A model generated the notes under the pieces. The model was not told the origin of the DNA and made no database searches. It saw only the letters and a program-made list of their open reading frames with translations. Below, in pieces: positions 1 through 10,450 of a DNA stretch of 17,600 bases (positions are counted from its first letter, which is position 1; the number at the start of each line of letters is the position of its first letter). Position numbers and translations under genes: made by a program. The stretch comes from Acidimicrobiales bacterium (GTDB taxonomy: Bacteria; Actinomycetota; Acidimicrobiia; Acidimicrobiales; SHLQ01), in assembly GCA_013002375.1 (NCBI GenBank), contig JABDJW010000425.1:1-17600 (forward strand), read 5' to 3'.

Positions 1-562
1 TCTCATCGGTGATGACGGCAAGGCCACCCTCTATGACGGTCGAACCGGTCAGCCCTATGACAACCCGATCATGGTCGGGATCATGTACATCCTGAAGCTG
101 TCCCACCTGGTCGATGACAAGATCCACGCCCGATCCACCGGCCCGTACTCGATGATCACCCAGCAGCCGCTCGGGGGTAAGGCCCAGTTCGGCGGCCAGC
201 GCTTCGGTGAAATGGAAGTGTGGGCCCTCGAGGCCTACGGAGCGGCGTACTGCTTGCAGGAGCTGCTCACCATCAAGTCCGATGACGTGCTCGGTCGCGT
301 CAAGGTCTACGAAGCGATCGTCAAGGGCGAGAACATCCCCGAGCCCGGCATCCCGGAGAGCTTCAAGGTGCTCATCAAGGAGATGCAGGCGCTGTGCCTC
401 AACGTCGAGGTCCTGTCCGACGACGGCCAGGAGATCGAAATGCGCGAACTCGACGAAGACGTGTTCCGCACCGCCGAAGAACTCGGCATCGATCTGTCCC
501 GGCCCGAACGGGGCTCCGACGAAGAAGACGCCCGGCGTGCCGCCGAGCGGGCCAGCCGCTAG
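1..562 (+). CDS. rpoB: RNA polymerase beta subunit, C-terminal part (5' end outside window)
   Basis: This is the C-terminal end of the beta subunit of DNA-directed RNA polymerase; the reading frame is open from base 2 and the start lies before the window. The residues PYDNPIMVGIMYILKLSHLV, then the HARSTGPYS segment and QPLGGKAQFGGQRFGEMEVW, are the hallmark C-terminal beta sequence that forms part of the active-centre wall and the clamp anchor contacting beta'. ALEAYGAAYCLQELLTIKSDD follows in the usual order. After the conserved end near ALCLNVEVLSDDG there is an acidic and Arg/Ala-rich tail of about 40 residues, as in other actinobacteria, ending at TAG 560-562. The rifampicin-resistance region is not in the window. 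rpoC follows after 84 bases, consistent with one rpoBC operon. Identity is certain. Confidence 0.98.
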   Translation, partial: LIGDDGKATLYDGRTGQPYDNPIMVGIMYILKLSHLVDDKIHARSTGPYSMITQQPLGGKAQFGGQRFGEMEVWALEAYGAAYCLQELLTIKSDDVLGRVKVYEAIVKGENIPEPGIPESFKVLIKEMQALCLNVEVLSDDGQEIEMRELDEDVFRTAEELGIDLSRPERGSDEEDARRAAERASR

Positions 563-646
563 CGGCCGCCTCCACAACCGAATCCACCCGAACCGAACCC
601 ACCCACACGCGACGACACCCCGCTCATCAACGACACCGGAGAATCC
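563..646 (+). promoter_or_regulatory. rpoB-rpoC spacer with rpoC ribosome binding site and C-rich tandem repeat
   Basis: The 84-base spacer ends with GGAGAA at 638-643, five bases from GGAG to the GTG at 647, which fixes the rpoC start. Upstream of it is a 15-base imperfect tandem repeat (576-590 and 591-605, two mismatches). The whole stretch from about 571 to 637 is rich in C and A and very poor in G. That composition resembles Rho loading sites, but no function can be shown from sequence alone. Confidence 0.6.
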
Positions 647-4570
<3,924 letters not shown>

Positions 4571-4640
4571 CCAAAACACTCCGAACTGGTCCTGATCGTC
4601 AGCCCTATCGACTGACAATCAGGACCAGTTCGAGTTTTGG
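4571..4640. terminator. Bidirectional intrinsic terminator between convergent rpoC and the calcium-binding protein gene
   Basis: A very long inverted repeat starts at the base after the rpoC stop. The arms 4582-4602 and 4612-4632 pair at 20 of 21 positions around the 9-base loop 4603-4611. Outer CCAAAA and TTTTGG arms continue the pairing with small bulges, giving a T-tract in both directions. The single mismatch (C4597/A4617 in the plus-strand transcript) becomes a U-G wobble in the minus-strand transcript. The repeat lies 17 bases past the stop of the minus-strand gene, so it can end both convergent transcripts. Confidence 0.9.
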
Positions 4641-4656
4641 AGGGGTGGCGCGGAGC

Positions 4657-5625
4657 CTAGGGGCCGAGGACGATCTCGCAGCCTGACTGGATATCGACGC
4701 CGAAGCCGAAGAAGCACTGGTCCTGGAGGCCGGCCCCACCGTTGACGATGTTGGTGCCGCGGTTGCCCAGGAGTGTGTCGTTACCGGGGCCGCCCCAGAT
4801 GCGATCGTCGCCGTCGCCACCCTCGGCGCGGTCGGCGTCGCGCCCGGCGCGGAGGAGATCGTCGCCGTGGCCACCGAACAGCTCGTCCTCGCCGTCGCCA
4901 CCTTTGAGGAAGTCCGTCCGGTTTCCTCCATCGAGTACGTCGTTGCCGGCGCCACCCCGGATCTTGTCGATGCCGCCTTCGCCCAGGACGTGGTCGTCGC
5001 CAGCGCCGGCGAAGACGCGGTCGTTGCCGGGACCGGCGCAAATGATGTCATCGCCACCCATGCCGACGATGCGGTCGTTGCCACCGAGGCCGGCGATGAC
5101 GTCGGGTCCGTTGGTGCCCATCAGCATGTCGTCGCCGTCGGTGCCGATGTGGGTGGCGGCCTTCCCATCACACGAGGCCTCTGATGGCGGCGGCGGTGGC
5201 GGCGGAGGAGGAGGTGGTGGCGGAGGGGGCGGTGGTGGTGGTGGGGCCACGATCGGCACCAGCACCGCTGCGGACTCGGTCTGGCCGGCATCGCTGCCCG
5301 CGATGGCGAAGTCGGTGCCGACCTCGTAGGTATTCGTCTCGGTGAAAACACCCTTGGCATCGATTGTCACGGCCAACAGATTGGTCAGATCGCAGGTTGC
5401 GGCCGAGATCTGGCTCACGTCCCCGCCCGGGGCCACGCACGGAAGCACGAAGATGCTGAGGCCGGGCGTATACCCGGAGCCGACGATCGTGAGTTCGTAC
5501 GATCCGGCGGCCGGGACCGTCGCGGGGGTGACCTCGATCGTGGGCGTGACTTGGCCCTGAACCGGAGCGGCCAGCAGGGCCGCCAACAGCCCGACGACCG
5601 CGACTGCGACGCGAATCCGTCTCAT
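4657..5625 (-). CDS. Secreted protein with hemolysin-type (RTX) calcium-binding repeats and a polyproline linker
   Basis: This 322-residue protein is predicted to be secreted. A signal peptide is clear: MRRIRVAVAVVGLLAALLAA, then PVQGQ, with likely cleavage near residue 24-25. Residues 25-127 form a compact domain with two cysteines (63, 78) and an Ig/IPT-like opening (PATVPAAGSYELTIVGSGY). An uninterrupted run of 20 prolines (128-147) leads to about 15 nonapeptide repeats of the GGxGxDxLx type, from about residue 161 to 300 (for example GGAGNDVLD and GGDGDDRIW). Such repeats bind calcium in a parallel beta-roll. The tail has two further cysteines and no sortase or lipoprotein signal. The ATG is preceded by GGGGGA (5631-5636 on the minus strand). 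The gene sits 64 bases downstream of a sulfotransferase gene, and may be co-transcribed or have its own promoter. Its ligand and role are unknown. Confidence 0.93.
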   Translation of the reverse strand: MRRIRVAVAVVGLLAALLAAPVQGQVTPTIEVTPATVPAAGSYELTIVGSGYTPGLSIFVLPCVAPGGDVSQISAATCDLTNLLAVTIDAKGVFTETNTYEVGTDFAIAGSDAGQTESAAVLVPIVAPPPPPPPPPPPPPPPPPPPPSEASCDGKAATHIGTDGDDMLMGTNGPDVIAGLGGNDRIVGMGGDDIICAGPGNDRVFAGAGDDHVLGEGGIDKIRGGAGNDVLDGGNRTDFLKGGDGEDELFGGHGDDLLRAGRDADRAEGGDGDDRIWGGPGNDTLLGNRGTNIVNGGAGLQDQCFFGFGVDIQSGCEIVLGP

Positions 5626-5630
5626 GTTTC

Positions 5631-5666
5631 CCCCATGTGTAGTTGTTCGTTCGAACGCTAGGTCAA
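5631..5666 (-). promoter_or_regulatory. Putative promoter/operator and ribosome binding site of the calcium-binding protein gene
   Basis: Reading on the minus strand, TTGACC (5666-5661) resembles a -35 box. The perfect 10-base palindrome CGTTCGAACG (5657-5648) lies just downstream, where a repressor could block polymerase. No good -10 box is seen; ACTACA or TACACA at the expected spacing is weak. GGGGGA at 5636-5631 is the ribosome binding site for the ATG at 5625. Confidence 0.35.
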
Positions 5667-5689
5667 ACTGCGCCAGTCGTGAAACAAAC

Positions 5690-6673
5690 CTAGAAGGGGA
5701 ACAACGCCATGATCGCCTCGACGTCGGCGGCCTGGTCGGTGTCGAGTCGTGACTTCCAGCGATCGCGCTGCTCGGACCTCACCCGTTGGGTCGTGTAGCC
5801 ATCGCCTTCGCTCTCCGAGGCCGCCAGCGCTTCGTCGATGGCCTCGTGCCAGCCCAGACCGACCGCTGCGGCGGCGGCCCGGAAGCCGGTGGTCGGTTCG
5901 TCGCACAGGTCCTCATGGAGCAGCGTGACCCAATCCTCGTGCGCCGCGGCGGCGGCGGCCATGCCGAAGTCGAGCAGGCAATACGCCCAGGCCAGCTCGG
6001 CTGCGGATGAGCCGGGCGGGGGAGCCGTGATGCCGGCCGCGTCGAGCACCTCGGCGATGCCGGGGTCGCGTTCGTAGCGGGGAATCGACCAACCCAGGTC
6101 GAGCCAACTCGCAACCGCGTTGCGGGGGTCGCGCCGGACGATGACGACCGGCCCGGTGGTGAGGCCGGCGATGTGATCGAGCGCGAAGGCGCCGTGCACG
6201 GTCTTGATCAGGGGTCGCCGCTCGCCCGATTGCCGGGCCGCGGGTGCGAGCCGCAGTACGGCATCGGCGAACCGGGCTTTCGGTGATTGCCGACCGGCCA
6301 ACAGATCGTCGACCGCGGTCGCCGGCACGACCGAGAGCAGGGCGCGGCGAAGCCGCCAGCCGAGGCGTAGCCCAGCGGCCGGGCCGGAGGCGGTGCGTGA
6401 CTGGTTGTCGGCACCAGCGGTTGCCGCGTGCCAGAGCTCGTCGTAGGCGGCGGTGTCGGCCGCGTTCGGTGGGGGGAGCACCGGATGTCGGCCCAGGCCG
6501 GCCTTGGCTCGAGCTGCGGCCGGCCACAGGCGATGGTTGTCCGGTTCGTGGATCAGCCGCAGGTCGGGGTGGGCGGCCAGGGTTTCGGCCACCCAGGTGG
6601 TGCCGGAGCGTGGTGCGCCGGCCACGAGAAGCGGCATCTCGTGAAGGTATTGTGGCGCTGGGCGCGACTGCAT
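5690..6673 (-). CDS. Sulfotransferase family protein (sulfotransferase 1)
   Basis: This is probably a cytoplasmic PAPS-dependent sulfotransferase of 327 residues. The 5'-phosphosulfate loop is LLVAGAPRSGTTWV (15-28) and the 3'-phosphate site is VVIVRRDPRNAVASW (176-190), in the expected order and spacing. LIKTVHG (155-161) and the late WVTLLHEDLCDEP (248-260) also fit bacterial Sulfotransfer families, as does the C-terminal RDRWKSRL helix. The acceptor cannot be named. The start is uncertain: no convincing ribosome site is seen before the ATG at 6673, the TTG at 6679 or the ATG at 6637, and the last lies only a few residues before the P-loop. It diverges from the polysaccharide operon and precedes the calcium-binding protein gene on the same strand. 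This suggests, without proving, that it modifies the same surface glycan. Confidence 0.9.
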   Translation of the reverse strand: MQSRPAPQYLHEMPLLVAGAPRSGTTWVAETLAAHPDLRLIHEPDNHRLWPAAARAKAGLGRHPVLPPPNAADTAAYDELWHAATAGADNQSRTASGPAAGLRLGWRLRRALLSVVPATAVDDLLAGRQSPKARFADAVLRLAPAARQSGERRPLIKTVHGAFALDHIAGLTTGPVVIVRRDPRNAVASWLDLGWSIPRYERDPGIAEVLDAAGITAPPPGSSAAELAWAYCLLDFGMAAAAAAHEDWVTLLHEDLCDEPTTGFRAAAAAVGLGWHEAIDEALAASESEGDGYTTQRVRSEQRDRWKSRLDTDQAADVEAIMALFPF

Positions 6674-6679
6674 GACCAA

Positions 6680-6871
6680 AGCGTACGCGTTGGGCGTACC
6701 GTAGAGTCTCGGGTGACGCGGGTGCCCGAAACTGGTGCGTACGGCTCACGCCGCTTCATGCCCGCTGAAATACAGTCGATACAAGAGAAACGCCGAGCTG
6801 CGGGTTCGGCAACCATGCGGCGCGTACCCGGCGCGCCGGCATCAACGACAACTCCGACTACAGAGACGCCC
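6680..6871. promoter_or_regulatory. Divergent promoter region between sulfotransferase 1 and the polysaccharide operon
   Basis: This 192-base spacer separates the two divergent units and must hold both promoters. GCGTAC occurs four times (6681, 6694, 6737, 6822), the first inside the 8-base palindrome GCGTACGC. TAGAGT at 6702-6707 (plus) and TACGGT at about 6703-6698 (minus) could be overlapping -10 boxes, but neither has a good -35 partner. Boundaries of the promoters cannot be fixed from sequence. Confidence 0.4.
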
Positions 6872-8464
6872 ATGGAAACCGACGATCTCGAACTTGGTTA
6901 TTACGGCCTGGCCCTGAAGCGCCGCTGGTGGCTGGTGGCCTTGGCCACCGTGTTGACCATGCTGTTCGCCGTGGCCGTCGTGCCCAGACAAGAGACCACC
7001 TACAGCTCGACCGCCACCGTGCTGATCGAGCCGGTCTCGCTCGACGCCATCGAAGGCATCGACAGCCGCTCGGCGACCGTGAACGAAACCACCGAGGCCA
7101 GCATTGCCCGCAGTGCTCCGGTGATCGGAAACGTGCTCGATGCCATGAATCTGGATCTGTCGGTCGATGAGTTCCGCAAGAACCTGACCGTTGTCGGCGA
7201 GGACGGCTCGCAGCTGCTGGCCATCACCTATGAGGGCGAAGTGAAGATCGAGGCGGCCGGTATCGCCGAAGCCGTCGGTGACGAATACCTCTCCTTCCGG
7301 GAAGGGCGGTTCACCGACCAGCGGGACCAACGGGTCGAAGCCTACGATGCGCTCATCCAGCCGCTGGATGACCAACTCGACGGATTACGACAGGACTACG
7401 GCGTCGCGCTCGTACCCGATGCCAACGGGCTCATCGATCAGGCCGTCCTGGCGCGGATCGATTCCGAGTTGCGCCAACTGCAGGCCGAGCGGGTCGACCT
7501 CGTCGAAGCCAAGAATCGACTGAGGTTGGCCGACCTCGACGGCGGCGAGCCCCTCGGCGAAGCAACCGCCCCCGAGGAAATCCAAACCGGCATCGATCGG
7601 CTCTTGGCGCTCGTCGTTGCGACGGTCATGGGCTTGCTCGGCGGCGTGGCCCTGGCCCTGTTCGTCGATCGCTTCGATCGACGGGTCCGCGACGACGACG
7701 ATGTCGAGCACGAACTCGAGGCTCCCGTGGTCGGCAACATCCCGCGGATCTCCGAAGAAACGCCGGTGCTGGTCACCGCGGTCCGCACCGAGACGGCCGG
7801 GGCCAACGCGTTCCGGCGCTTCGGCACGGCCGTGCTGGCCGGTGGTGGCGACAACCTCCATTCGCTGCTCATCACCAGCGCGAACGAGAAGGAAGGCCGC
7901 ACCACCGCAGTGGTCAATACCGCGCTGGCGCTGCGCCAAGCGGGACGGCTGGTGTATTTGGTCAGCAGCGATCGACAGAACCCTGATATCGACAACGTCT
8001 TCGGCCTCACCGGCCTCGAAGGACTCGATCACTTCTTCCGCTCCGAAGCCACGCCGGCCGATGTCGCCCGCCTCTTCGACCAGGCTCCGAACCAACTCGG
8101 GCTTCGCCTGATCGCGTCCGGTACCGGCAACCGCGTGCCACAGCCGCTCTCGGTGGCCGGCTTGCGGGCCATCCTGGCCGAAGGCGAACGGCGAGGCGCG
8201 GTCATGGTGTTCGATGCTCCTCCGGCGCTGGCGCATCCCGACGGTCTCAGCATCGCCTCCCTGGTCGACGCCACCTATGTCGTGGTCGGTCGCGGCCGCT
8301 CACGCCGCCAGGACCTGACCGAGCTCCGCATGCAACTGCGCCACGTCAATGCCAACGTGGCCGGCGCGGTGCGCAACCACTCGAGCCGTTGGAAGGTGAA
8401 CCGGCCCGGCAGCCTCACCGCGGTCGCTTCGTCGGTCGACGAGCAGCTGCCGAACGCCTCGTAG
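6872..8464 (+). CDS. Wzz-type polysaccharide chain-length protein fused to a degenerate BY-kinase-like domain
   Basis: This 530-residue inner-membrane protein probably controls chain length and export of a polysaccharide. The N-terminal Wzz domain begins with TM1 (about 18-37, after LKRRWW); a periplasmic part with a short helical region (about 140-220) follows, then TM2 (about 244-265) and FDRRVRDDDDVE. The cytoplasmic part (about 285-500) has the fold order of bacterial tyrosine kinases, but with damaged motifs. Walker A is EKEGRTT (R343 replaces Lys), Walker A' is VSSDRQNP (S365 and Q369 replace Asp and Arg, D367 kept), and the Walker B-like FDAPP (D448) remains. There is no C-terminal tyrosine cluster. 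The usual proline-rich motif before TM2 is also missing. The ATG at 6872 is chosen because the Wzz homology begins there; an ATG at 6815 is possible, and the open frame further upstream overlaps sulfotransferase 1. First gene of a six-gene operon. Confidence 0.88.
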   Translation: METDDLELGYYGLALKRRWWLVALATVLTMLFAVAVVPRQETTYSSTATVLIEPVSLDAIEGIDSRSATVNETTEASIARSAPVIGNVLDAMNLDLSVDEFRKNLTVVGEDGSQLLAITYEGEVKIEAAGIAEAVGDEYLSFREGRFTDQRDQRVEAYDALIQPLDDQLDGLRQDYGVALVPDANGLIDQAVLARIDSELRQLQAERVDLVEAKNRLRLADLDGGEPLGEATAPEEIQTGIDRLLALVVATVMGLLGGVALALFVDRFDRRVRDDDDVEHELEAPVVGNIPRISEETPVLVTAVRTETAGANAFRRFGTAVLAGGGDNLHSLLITSANEKEGRTTAVVNTALALRQAGRLVYLVSSDRQNPDIDNVFGLTGLEGLDHFFRSEATPADVARLFDQAPNQLGLRLIASGTGNRVPQPLSVAGLRAILAEGERRGAVMVFDAPPALAHPDGLSIASLVDATYVVVGRGRSRRQDLTELRMQLRHVNANVAGAVRNHSSRWKVNRPGSLTAVASSVDEQLPNAS

Positions 8465-8466
8465 CC

Positions 8467-9528
8467 ATGACCAAACCCAGTGTCAATCGATACGGCGCGT
8501 CGGTGCCGGTGCCGGTGCCGGTGCCGGTGCTGTACGTCGGCGGTGTCGGCCGCAGCGGCAGCACGCTGCTGAACGACTTGGTCGGCCAACACTGCGATGT
8601 CGTGGCCATCGGCGAACTCGTGCACCTGTTCCAGCGAGGTCTGATCGAGAACAACCTGTGCGGCTGCGGTGAGCGCTTCATGGACTGCAAGTTCTGGCAG
8701 CAGGTCGGCGAAATCGTCACCGGTGAGCCGGACGGCTGGGCCACGGTGTCGGGCCAGGAACTCCTCGAGCAGAAGCAGCAGGTCGATCGAAATCGCTTCG
8801 CCCACGCCCTTTTGGCCCCGTCGGTGTTCCGGTCGATTCGCAGGCCGCTGCATACGTACGGCGATCTGTACGCCCGGCTGATTCGGGCGACGGCCGAAGT
8901 GGCCGAAGCCGGCGCGGTGATGGATTCCACCAAGCAGGTGTCGACCGCGCTGTTGCTGCGGCGCCTCGATGGCATCGATCTTCGCATCGTGCACCTGGTG
9001 CGCGACCCCCGCGGCGTGGCGCACTCGTGGACCAAGAAGAAGCGCAAGGTCGAGGTCGTCGACACCGAGGCCATGATGAACCGGTACCACCCGAGCACGA
9101 TGGCCTGGCGATGGCTCACCTGGAATCTGGTGTTCGCCGGATTCCGCGTGTTGGGAGTGCCGGTGCTGAAGGTGCACTACGAGGATCTCATCGACGACAC
9201 CGAGGCCACGCTGGCCCGGATCTTCGAATTCGGTGGTGTCACGCCCGGCAACTTGTCCTTTCTCGAGGGTCGCACCGCTCACCTCGACAGCACCCACTCG
9301 GTGGCCGGCAATCCCTCGCGGTTCAAGAAGGGCGCGGTGGAACTGCAGCTCGACGAAGCGTGGCGCACGAAGCTCGAATCGAGCCATCGGCGTCTGGTGA
9401 CCGCGATCACGTCGCCCCTCCTGCTCTGGTACGGCTACCTCGGGAAGAAGAAGCGGGAGACACCACACCCGAGCGGCGGGGAGCGGGAGACACCACGCCC
9501 GAGCGGCGGGGAGCGGGAGACACCGTGA
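8467..9528 (+). CDS. Sulfotransferase family protein (sulfotransferase 2)
   Basis: This 353-residue PAPS-dependent sulfotransferase starts two bases after the stop of the Wzz-like gene, without its own clear ribosome site, so translation is probably coupled. The 5'-phosphosulfate loop is YVGGVGRSGSTLLNDLV (23-39). A cysteine motif (CGCGERFMDCKFW, 65-77) and GNPSRF (281-286) mark a bacterial sulfotransferase subgroup. The 3'-phosphate site is IVHLVRDPRGVAHSW (174-188). Two repeat features are unusual. A GTGCCG hexanucleotide repeat encodes VPVPVPVPV just before the first strand (13-21). The C-terminal tail (about 327-353) is made of RETPxPSGGE repeats encoded by a 30-base tandem repeat that also supplies the ribosome site of the next gene. 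The acceptor is unknown, but the operon makes a polysaccharide the likely substrate. It shares four bases (GTGA) with the glycosyltransferase gene. Confidence 0.9.
   Translation: MTKPSVNRYGASVPVPVPVPVLYVGGVGRSGSTLLNDLVGQHCDVVAIGELVHLFQRGLIENNLCGCGERFMDCKFWQQVGEIVTGEPDGWATVSGQELLEQKQQVDRNRFAHALLAPSVFRSIRRPLHTYGDLYARLIRATAEVAEAGAVMDSTKQVSTALLLRRLDGIDLRIVHLVRDPRGVAHSWTKKKRKVEVVDTEAMMNRYHPSTMAWRWLTWNLVFAGFRVLGVPVLKVHYEDLIDDTEATLARIFEFGGVTPGNLSFLEGRTAHLDSTHSVAGNPSRFKKGAVELQLDEAWRTKLESSHRRLVTAITSPLLLWYGYLGKKKRETPHPSGGERETPRPSGGERETP
8503..8529 (+). repeat. GTGCCG hexanucleotide microsatellite inside sulfotransferase 2
   Basis: Four exact GTGCCG units plus a final GTG run without interruption and encode alternating Val-Pro just before the PAPS-binding strand. 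Gain or loss of a unit keeps the frame and changes the linker by two residues. Confidence 0.9.
9453..9524 (+). repeat. 30-bp tandem repeat at a gene junction, carrying repeated ribosome binding sites
   Basis: Two 30-base units (9453-9482 and 9483-9512) differ at one base (9467 A, 9497 G), and a third partial unit covers 9513-9524. Each contains GCGGGAGACACC. In the third copy the GGGAG (9515-9519) lies five bases before the GTG start of the glycosyltransferase gene. The first two copies are followed by ACA and ACG instead of a start codon. The repeat also encodes the C-terminal tail of sulfotransferase 2. Confidence 0.93.
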
Positions 9529-10448
9529 CCAGCACCTCTCCTCCGGCGGTCAACGTGATGGTGGCCACGCGCGACCGGCCCGAGTTGCTGCGTCGCACGC
9601 TGCAATCGATCGCCGAGCAGGATTATCAAGGCCTGATCGAAACCATCGTGATCTTCGATCGTTCCGAGCCCGATCATTCGCTTGCCGTCACCGACGGCCT
9701 GCGCCGGGTCCGGGTGATCACCAACGAGCGCAAGCCCGGCCTCCAGGGCGCTCGCAACACCGGCATGGAACAGAGCACCCAGCCGGTCATCGCGTTCTGT
9801 GATGACGACGACCTCTGGCGACCCGACAAGGTCCGCCGCCAGGTCGAGCTCCTGAACCAACACCCCGAGGTCCACTTCGTCTCGACCGGTCTGGCGGTCG
9901 AGTTCGAGGGCGAAACCACCGAACGGGTCGCCGACCGTACCCGCATCACCCACCGCGACCTGCTCCGGTCGCGGGTCTTCGACGCGACGCACCCCTCGAC
10001 GTTCCTGTTCCGCCGGTCGCTGGTCGAAAGCGTCGGCCTCATCGATGAGGACGTGCCGGGCGGTTACGGCGAAGACTACGAGTGGATCCTGCGGGCCACG
10101 CACGAGACCGACATCGTCACGATCTGCGAGCCGCTCACCACCGTCTTGTGGCACCAGGCCTCGTTCTTCGCCGAACGGTGGCAGATGCGCATCGATGGCC
10201 TGCGCTACGTCGTCGACCAGCACCCGGGGTTTCAGGACGAGCCGGTTGGTCTCGCCCGCATCGAGGGGCAGTGCGCGTTCGCGCTGGCGTCGCTCGGCGA
10301 TCGCAAAGCCGCCCTCAGGAGCGCGTTCAAGACGATGCGGCTCAACTGGAAAGAGGGTCGCGCCTACCTGGCCATCCTGCGAGCCACCGGGTTGATGAAC
10401 AGCGAACAGATCATGCGAGCCGTTCAGAAGCGCGGGCGGAGCATCTGA
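9525..10448 (+). CDS. Family 2 (GT-A) glycosyltransferase
   Basis: This 307-residue enzyme should transfer a sugar from a nucleotide-sugar donor during assembly of the polysaccharide unit, at the cytoplasmic face. The GT-A pattern is clear: VNVMVATRDRPELLRRTLQS (9-28) opens the nucleotide-binding fold, GLQGARNTGME (72-82) follows, and the metal-binding acidic cluster is FCDDDDLWRPDK (91-102, D93-D96). GGYGEDYEWILR (179-190) holds the ED pair expected for the acceptor-side catalytic base. The GTG start is set by GGGAG five bases upstream and the GTGA overlap with sulfotransferase 2. There is no transmembrane segment, so it is a soluble or peripheral enzyme. The donor and acceptor sugars cannot be deduced. 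The membrane protein gene begins two bases after its stop. Confidence 0.93.
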   Translation: MTSTSPPAVNVMVATRDRPELLRRTLQSIAEQDYQGLIETIVIFDRSEPDHSLAVTDGLRRVRVITNERKPGLQGARNTGMEQSTQPVIAFCDDDDLWRPDKVRRQVELLNQHPEVHFVSTGLAVEFEGETTERVADRTRITHRDLLRSRVFDATHPSTFLFRRSLVESVGLIDEDVPGGYGEDYEWILRATHETDIVTICEPLTTVLWHQASFFAERWQMRIDGLRYVVDQHPGFQDEPVGLARIEGQCAFALASLGDRKAALRSAFKTMRLNWKEGRAYLAILRATGLMNSEQIMRAVQKRGRSI

Positions 10449-10450
10449 CG

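Noticed and set aside
6428..6871. Upstream extension of the Wzz-like gene
   Set aside because: It would overlap sulfotransferase 1 on the other strand and encodes low-complexity residues without homology; Wzz similarity begins at the ATG at 6872.
9453..9524. CRISPR-like repeat
   Set aside because: The 30-base units are contiguous without spacers and are coding.
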